Position numbers and translations under genes: made by a program. This document shows, in pieces, positions 58,891 through 64,000 of a stretch of DNA of 64,000 nucleotides. Every line of letters starts with the position of its first letter. Within the stretch, counting starts at the first letter, position 1. The stretch comes from Bacteroidales bacterium. Its GTDB lineage: Bacteria > Bacteroidota > Bacteroidia > Bacteroidales > FEN-979. The stretch is taken from positions 20,138 through 84,137 of the forward strand of contig JALNWE010000005.1 of NCBI GenBank assembly GCA_023231065.1, given 5' to 3'. Under the pieces are notes generated by a model. That model was given only the letters and a program-made list of their open reading frames with translations, made no database searches and was not told the origin of the DNA.

Positions 58891-61800
58891 TACCGGGTTA
58901 TGATAATTTTTTTCACAAACCGGATTTCGGCATTTTTAATACTCAGGGTATATATTCCAACCGGTAACATTTCAAGATTGATTTGACTTTCAATCCATCC
59001 ATTCGAGGGTATGATTTTCCTTTCATACACTTTCAATCCAAGCTGATCATAAACTGAGAGGATACAAGGAGATAACACGGTCCGGTTGGCTGAAACAGTG
59101 AAACGGCCCTGATTTGGAACGGGATATATTTGTACTGTTCCACTTTCCTTTTCGTTGATTCCGGTAATGGTAACATATATGTTGTTGGAAGTATCACTTT
59201 GAACCCCGTACCGGTTTACAACATCCCAGTACCATCCCGATTGAATGGGGTGGTAAACCTGATTTGTCGCTTCTGGTATCAGATTTCCGTTATAGAACCA
59301 TTGATTTCCTATCGATGAATTACTGATCAGGGAATCACCAGCCAGGTATATTACAGGCGCTGTAGGTGGGTCCGTAACAGTAACCGGGAACAAAGGGGAC
59401 ATATCTCCAGGGCCACAATCATTGGCGCCAGCGACAGTAATATATCCTGAAAATGCCGCGATTGAAAAATCAACCAGAATGGCGTTGGTATTCATCCCTG
59501 AAGCAATGGTAGCGCCGGTTGGCAATGTCCATAGATAACCTGTGGCATTCGTTATTTCCGGGACAAAATAGCTGATGTTCAAAGCTCCTCTGGCAACCGT
59601 GTCTAATCCGGTCACGGGATCTGCATGGCCGGGGATGGGAATAAGGGTGACAAAAAGAGGAGCCGAGGGTGGGCCTGCGCCACAACCATTATATCCGGAA
59701 ACCGTTATATTCCCTGATGTGGCAGTAGGGGAAAAATCAACCATGATAAATCTTGTCCCGGCTCCGGAGGCGATTATTGCACCTGGAGGGAGATTCCAGA
59801 TATAGCTCAGCGCATTGGGAACAGAATCAATAGAATAGGGGACGTTCAATGAACCGCTACACACATTCGGGGATCCAGAAATGGGGCCAGGTGTTCCTGG
59901 TAATGAACTTACAAAAACATGTAATATACCGGGATTCTGTGCGTTACACCCGGAAGGGGTGGCGTAGTTTACTTTAACCCATTGCGGTCCCGGGCCAATC
60001 CAGTTTACCGACACTATGTTGGTCTCTTCCCCAGAGATGAAAATGCCTCCCGGGGAAAGAGTCCAGGTGTAATTCAACATTCCGGCTTCCGTTGAATAGG
60101 AATAGGATCCGGAATTAACACAGGGGCCCGTATTTCCTGTAATAGACGGGAGGGGAAGATCATTTACAATGACTGATTTTGTCGCGGGCGATTCGCTGGG
60201 ACAACCTTCCATACTGGTGTAACCCACACTGATTGATTGGTCCCCTGTTTCGTTCCAGGTAACAGTTACTGACGAAGTCCCCGGACCACTGGTAATAGTA
60301 CCCCCTGGCGAGATGTCCCACACATAATCCATCATACCTGGTTCTGTTAAATACAAATAACCAGGAGTTCCTATACAAGCAAAATCAGGGCCGGTAATTA
60401 CCGGCGCCGGTCTTGAGAGGACAAGGATCCCCAAACCGGATGGAATGGTGGCAGGGCATCCATAAGTATCGGTATAATTGACATTCACGGAATCAGTTCC
60501 TGGTAAATTCCATCTGACTTCAATGACCGGAGTTCCGGCCCCACTCAGGATTTCCCCTCCTTCAGAAACGGACCATTCATAATTGGTCATCCCGGTTTCT
60601 GTCATGTAAAAGTGACCTGAAGTGCCTGAGCATACGCTATCATCCCCGGTAATTGAAGGGATTGGTAAAGTGTTGACCGTAACAGAGAAGGTCCCTGGTG
60701 AAACGGTTTGACAACCAGTGAAATTAGTATAGTTTACCTGGACCGATTGTGTCCCGGGTAAAATCCATTGAACAGTTATAGTCGGACTGGTAATTGTACC
60801 ACCGCTGGTGACCACTCCGCCTCCTGAAACAGTCCATATATAATTTGACATCCCGGTTTCGGTGGCGTAGATATTTTCAGCGGTATTTTGGCATACTGTG
60901 TCAGGTCCTGTCAGGGCAGGGACTGGAAGCAATTCAACAAAGACAGCATAGGTCGTTGCTGTTAATGCAGCACAGCCCTGAATGTTATTATAGTTAACAC
61001 TGATGGTCTGGGCGCCCGGACCATTCCAGGTAACCACCGCGATGTTGCTGGTCGAAGTTCCCCCCGCTGTAATGATCCCTCCGGGAGAAACAACCCACGC
61101 GTAATTTGTCATTCCGCTTTGGGTCATATAAACATTGTTTGCAGAACCGGGGCAAGCGGTGGCGGGTCCGGAAATCGTAGGAGTGGGCCTCTCTCCAACC
61201 GTTATATTATAAATGGTAGGGGATATGGCAGTGCAGCCCGAAGGAGTTGTATAATTAACGCTGACAGTGTTGGGCCCGACACTGTTCCAGTTAACGGTCA
61301 CTGAACTGCTTGATGGGGTCCCACCGGAAGTAACCGTACCCCCTGGGGATACCTGCCAGCTATAGTTTAACATCCCCTGTTGGGTCGCATAAACATTACC
61401 TGAAGAACCAATACAGGAGGCTTGCGGACCGGTGATGACAGGAACAGGAAGGGAATTGACCATGACAGGAAAATTGGTTGGCGTAAGCGGGCTGCATCCG
61501 TTTATATCCATATAGGTTACACTGACCATTTGTGATCCTGTCGTATTCCATGTAACAGTGACGGTATTATCTTCCGGGCTTCCACCTGAAGTAATGATTC
61601 CGCCGTCAGAAACCATCCATAAATAATCAGTCATCCCGGCTTCGGTAGAATAAACATTCCCTTGCGAATTGATACAAACATCCGAGGGACCTGTTATTAC
61701 AGGATTTGTCATGGGATTGACTGTTACGACATGGGCGCCTGCAACCCTCGATGGGCAGCCATTGACATCGTTATAGTTGACGCTGACGGTGTCAGTCCCG

Positions 61801-62987
61801 CTGGTCTGCCAGACAACTGTGATGGCATCGGTACCTGATCCTGATGTGATGGTCCCTGATGGACTTACTATCCATTGGTAATTGGACATGGCAGATTGTG
61901 TGGAAAAAACATATTCAAGGAGACCGGAACAAACAACATCGGGCCCGGTGATGATGGGTGTGGGCCGTACACTGACGGTAATTTCTTTTGAAGAGGAAAC
62001 GCCACTTCCACAGGCATTGATGCCTGTGACTGTAATATTGCCCGGGCTTGCATTGTTGCTTGCATTGACGGTGATAAAAAAGGAATTGTTCCCACTAACG
62101 ATGGTAAACCCCGCGGGAAGGTTCCAGATATAACCGGTTGCTGCCGGTATGGGTGGAATAGAAAAGAAGAGTCCGGTGGATGGCAGACAAACATGGGATG
62201 GACCATCGATTGTTCCGGCCGCACCGGGAAGAAGACACCCTGTAAGGACAATTTTACTGTAAGGTTCAGGAACGGCGCTCAGGTTGTTTTTCGGCGTAGA
62301 ACCAAATACCGGGGAATTCGCGACCTGCTGAGTCAGTAGTTGAGCTGCAGTAGGAGGGTTCGACATAACAGCTGCATTAATGCCACAAGTATAAGTTGGC
62401 GTAATATAAACAGCGCTCATGGCGCCATAGATAAATTCTATTTTGCTGGTTGCTTCATAAAGCTTTACCTGAAAATTTACATGGTCTGAATTGGATTGGT
62501 CCATGGAAAAATGAACCCATTCGACCGTGAAAACCCGGTTGCCTGCCGACCCTGATGTTAAATATTTAATGCTGTTGCTCAGCGTGTATCCCCAGGTTAC
62601 CATAAGATCATCATAAAATGGGGCAATGGCCATAAGGGTACCATTAGGAGCAGGAAGCGAAAAAGAGGTGTTGTCAAATCCATAAGGTTTATCCTGATCC
62701 CCTGCAGCGGTATTGGTTGAGAAATCCATGAAACCATTGGTCGAAACATTGACTTCGGTAAAAGTATTTCCCAGATAATTAAAGGAAAATCCCAGGGGAA
62801 TTGGATAGCTCCTGCTGTTATTGGGGTTATCTGGGGCCCGCCAGGAAGTTGCCCAGCTCCCGGAGTCACCGAGCGGTGTATAAACGATGCCCGATTCACG
62901 GGTTGCAGAGTATATTGAAACACCTTGTTCTGCTGATAATAACGGGATCGCCAGAATAATTATGAGACAGAGAATTAAATTTTTCAT
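58890..62987 (-). CDS. Large PKD/Ig-like repeat protein with type IX secretion sorting domain
   Basis: A 1365-residue secreted protein. A signal peptide (LILCLIIILAIPLLSAEQG) is followed by a 220-residue N-terminal domain with WRAPDNP and NVSTNGFMDFS, typical of Bacteroidota surface proteins. Then come about 11 PKD/Ig-like repeats of about 86 residues, each with one early Cys and a GMxNYxWxVSPGG-like core; eight are closely alike and the outer ones are more diverged. The last 80 residues form a type A T9SS sorting domain (IYPVPNQGRFTVS to KKIIITR). The protein should be exported by T9SS and attached or released at the surface; adhesion is likely but unproven. It is coupled to the following peptidase gene. 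Confidence 0.92.
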   Translation of the reverse strand: MKNLILCLIIILAIPLLSAEQGVSIYSATRESGIVYTPLGDSGSWATSWRAPDNPNNSRSYPIPLGFSFNYLGNTFTEVNVSTNGFMDFSTNTAAGDQDKPYGFDNTSFSLPAPNGTLMAIAPFYDDLMVTWGYTLSNSIKYLTSGSAGNRVFTVEWVHFSMDQSNSDHVNFQVKLYEATSKIEFIYGAMSAVYITPTYTCGINAAVMSNPPTAAQLLTQQVANSPVFGSTPKNNLSAVPEPYSKIVLTGCLLPGAAGTIDGPSHVCLPSTGLFFSIPPIPAATGYIWNLPAGFTIVSGNNSFFITVNASNNASPGNITVTGINACGSGVSSSKEITVSVRPTPIITGPDVVCSGLLEYVFSTQSAMSNYQWIVSPSGTITSGSGTDAITVVWQTSGTDTVSVNYNDVNGCPSRVAGAHVVTVNPMTNPVITGPSDVCINSQGNVYSTEAGMTDYLWMVSDGGIITSGGSPEDNTVTVTWNTTGSQMVSVTYMDINGCSPLTPTNFPVMVNSLPVPVITGPQASCIGSSGNVYATQQGMLNYSWQVSPGGTVTSGGTPSSSSVTVNWNSVGPNTVSVNYTTPSGCTAISPTIYNITVGERPTPTISGPATACPGSANNVYMTQSGMTNYAWVVSPGGIITAGGTSTSNIAVVTWNGPGAQTISVNYNNIQGCAALTATTYAVFVELLPVPALTGPDTVCQNTAENIYATETGMSNYIWTVSGGGVVTSGGTITSPTITVQWILPGTQSVQVNYTNFTGCQTVSPGTFSVTVNTLPIPSITGDDSVCSGTSGHFYMTETGMTNYEWSVSEGGEILSGAGTPVIEVRWNLPGTDSVNVNYTDTYGCPATIPSGLGILVLSRPAPVITGPDFACIGTPGYLYLTEPGMMDYVWDISPGGTITSGPGTSSVTVTWNETGDQSISVGYTSMEGCPSESPATKSVIVNDLPLPSITGNTGPCVNSGSYSYSTEAGMLNYTWTLSPGGIFISGEETNIVSVNWIGPGPQWVKVNYATPSGCNAQNPGILHVFVSSLPGTPGPISGSPNVCSGSLNVPYSIDSVPNALSYIWNLPPGAIIASGAGTRFIMVDFSPTATSGNITVSGYNGCGAGPPSAPLFVTLIPIPGHADPVTGLDTVARGALNISYFVPEITNATGYLWTLPTGATIASGMNTNAILVDFSIAAFSGYITVAGANDCGPGDMSPLFPVTVTDPPTAPVIYLAGDSLISNSSIGNQWFYNGNLIPEATNQVYHPIQSGWYWDVVNRYGVQSDTSNNIYVTITGINEKESGTVQIYPVPNQGRFTVSANRTVLSPCILSVYDQLGLKVYERKIIPSNGWIESQINLEMLPVGIYTLSIKNAEIRFVKKIIITR
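59950..61960 (-). repeat. Eight in-gene tandem repeats of about 257 bp
   Basis: Corresponding points of the repeat fall near 61875, 61620, 61363, 61103, 60838, 60580, 60325 and 60071, a period of 254-265 bp. They encode the closest eight PKD-like modules. Copies differ in length by whole codons and are not identical, so recombination has not homogenised them recently. Confidence 0.8.
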
Positions 62988-63012
62988 AATGAAAAATTAA
63001 TTGAGTAATGTA

Positions 63013-63020
63013 CAAATTTA
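63013..63020 (-). promoter_or_regulatory. Candidate -7 promoter box TAAATTTG for the PKD-repeat gene
   Basis: Minus-strand TAAATTTG ends 25 bases before the ATG at 62987. No suitable -33 TTTG; upstream TTG lies too close (10 bases). Confidence 0.45.
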
Positions 63021-63079
63021 CATTGAAACCCAATTTTATTTCTTTGTCCCGAAAAATGTTTTTCCTCAAGTTGTCAACA

Positions 63080-63100
63080 ATCCTGCGGATCTTGCAGGAT
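63080..63100. terminator. Inverted repeat ATCCTGC-N7-GCAGGAT after the window-end T9SS gene
   Basis: Perfect 7-bp arms around a 7-base loop, starting 23 bases after the minus-strand stop at 63124. There is no T run, so it may be a weak terminator, an mRNA 3' stabiliser or an operator. Confidence 0.4.
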
Positions 63101-63123
63101 GGACCGAAAAGTAATAAAAGCTT

Positions 63124-63999
63124 TTAGCGGACCTTTAAAACCTTCCTGATAAAACTTGAACTATTGCTGGTACAGACGACAGAGTATAACCCATCAGGTA
63201 ACATCCGGAGGTCGATCTCTTTTTCAAATAATCCATGAACAGGTTTAATATCTTTTTGTTCGAATACCTTGTTCCCGACCGGACTATAAACAATCAGGGA
63301 ATACTGTTTTTCTTCTGTATTCCTGAGTTCGACCCGGAATAATCCATTATTGGGGATAGGATATATTTTGAATGCAGCCTGGTTTTTTACCTCCTGTGAA
63401 CCAGTCACTAATACCCAAACCGAATTGGAAGCTGGCGAAGTACAACCTTCCAGCGTAACGGTACACCAGTAATAACCGGTATTGTTTGTAACGGTGTATG
63501 TTTGTCCGGTAGCTCCCGGTATCATCCCCGTCCCTTCGTAATACCATTGATTGCCATACTCAGAACTACTGCTCAGTACCAGGCCGTCAGAGGTGGCCAC
63601 CGGAGTATCCGGGATGGGATTGACGGTAATTTCCGCGCTTCCGGTACCTTCGTTGGCGCAGGAATTTCCGTCCGAAACATTAGAGATCAGATAGGTTTGT
63701 GTCTGTAATGGGGCAATATCAAAAACGAACGGCGTGGAATTAATATCATTGATATCAATTGTCGTTGTACCATCGGTATAGGTTATATCCCAGGGCGCTG
63801 TCCCGGTCAGGTTAATGGTCAGGGAAGCGCTGCTTCCAGCGCAGATTGCCGTCGATCCGGAAAGGGTAGCGGTAGGTAATGGATTAACTTCTATCGTAAT
63901 GCTTTCCGAGCCTGTATTGGTACAGTTATTTCCGTCAGAAACCATTGTAACCCAGTAAGATGTTGTTTCTGATGGGGCAACCTCAAACGGGTAGGGCGA
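63124..63999 (-). CDS. Ig-like repeat protein with T9SS sorting domain, C-terminal part (5' truncated by window)
   Basis: The frame stays open to the window edge, so the N-terminus is missing; an internal ATG at 63945 is not a believable start. The visible 290 residues contain Ig-like modules with the NGCxxxGS-type pattern (SDGNNCTNTGSESITIEVNP, then SDGNSCANEGTGSAEITVNP), a third module ending in GYYWCTVTLEGCTSPASNS, and a type A T9SS sorting domain (FKIYPIPNNGLFRVE to IRKVLKVR). It is the same class of secreted surface protein as its downstream neighbour, whose sorting domain it resembles, but its modules are of a different type. Probably part of a multi-gene surface-protein cluster. Confidence 0.9.
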   Translation of the reverse strand, partial: SPYPFEVAPSETTSYWVTMVSDGNNCTNTGSESITIEVNPLPTATLSGSTAICAGSSASLTINLTGTAPWDITYTDGTTTIDINDINSTPFVFDIAPLQTQTYLISNVSDGNSCANEGTGSAEITVNPIPDTPVATSDGLVLSSSSEYGNQWYYEGTGMIPGATGQTYTVTNNTGYYWCTVTLEGCTSPASNSVWVLVTGSQEVKNQAAFKIYPIPNNGLFRVELRNTEEKQYSLIVYSPVGNKVFEQKDIKPVHGLFEKEIDLRMLPDGLYSVVCTSNSSSFIRKVLKVR

Positions 64000-64000
64000 A

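Noticed and set aside
59950..61960. Non-coding DNA repeat or CRISPR
   Set aside because: The periodicity is that of protein modules in one long intact frame, with synonymous and conservative variation.

Overview
The window is chromosomal DNA of a member of the Bacteroidota, most likely an uncultured, probably anaerobic Bacteroidales-type lineage. The evidence is a two-membrane envelope gene set (LptD, an OstA/LptA-like protein, LptG-type permease, MCE protein), two secreted proteins with C-terminal type IX secretion sorting domains, a Bacteroidota-type long urocanate hydratase, no Shine-Dalgarno-like leaders, and many -7 boxes matching the phylum's TAnnTTTG promoter. Every gene start was reconsidered; several were moved downstream of an in-frame upstream extension because a signal peptide, family N-terminus or promoter dictates it. 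No tRNA, rRNA, CRISPR array or prophage was seen, and no gene-free stretch exceeds about 260 bases.

Layout. 0-15.5 kb: an energy/phospho-metabolism block. A NuoE-NuoF-(2Fe2S/GltD/NuoG) set resembling a flavin-based electron-bifurcating oxidoreductase, but lacking a recognisable hydrogenase or formate site, is flanked by two paralogous PEP-synthase-like ATP-grasp proteins, one complete with two N-terminal receiver domains. Then come a domesticated IS200-like (RAYT) transposase gene with a hairpin on its start codon, and a minus-strand operon gpmA - PP-type phosphatase - PPDK-like protein without its PEP-binding barrel. 15.5-31 kb: envelope and housekeeping genes (DUF2723/TMEM260-type mannosyltransferase candidate and polysaccharide deacetylase, radC, birA, a small lipoprotein, ung, a di-haem peroxidase, operon tgt-lptG-ispE, glycosyltransferase - ECF sigma - hutU). 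31.9-34.5 kb: an ECF sigma / membrane anti-sigma candidate / secreted CHAT-protease operon. 34.5-41.5 kb: ridA, lptD, amidase, MCE protein, OstA-like protein. 41.6-45 kb: gatE-gatD, the archaeal-type Glu-tRNA(Gln) amidotransferase, the most surprising item here. 45-51 kb: a hybrid histidine kinase and a periplasmic caspase cluster (CsgG/TPR/SH3 protein, C14 caspase, DUF4384 protein). 51-64 kb: M16 protease, ClC channel with CBS domains, and a translationally coupled pair (PKD-repeat T9SS protein, then metallopeptidase/propeller/barrel protein), followed by a second T9SS protein cut by the window end.

How the genes fit together (inference): two independent caspase-fold exported-protease loci (CHAT and C14), each with its own regulatory or envelope partners, lie 14 kb apart; the first block combines NADH/NADPH/ferredoxin electron transfer with ATP/PEP-related phosphotransfer proteins, suggesting redox or energy-charge control of the lower glycolytic node; the LPS-transport genes are scattered but all present as typical Bacteroidota forms. 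Several intergenic spacers carry heptanucleotide-period repeats, one of which runs into the start codon of the caspase gene, and a 24-base split motif is shared by the leaders of the transposase and the CHAT-linked sigma factor.
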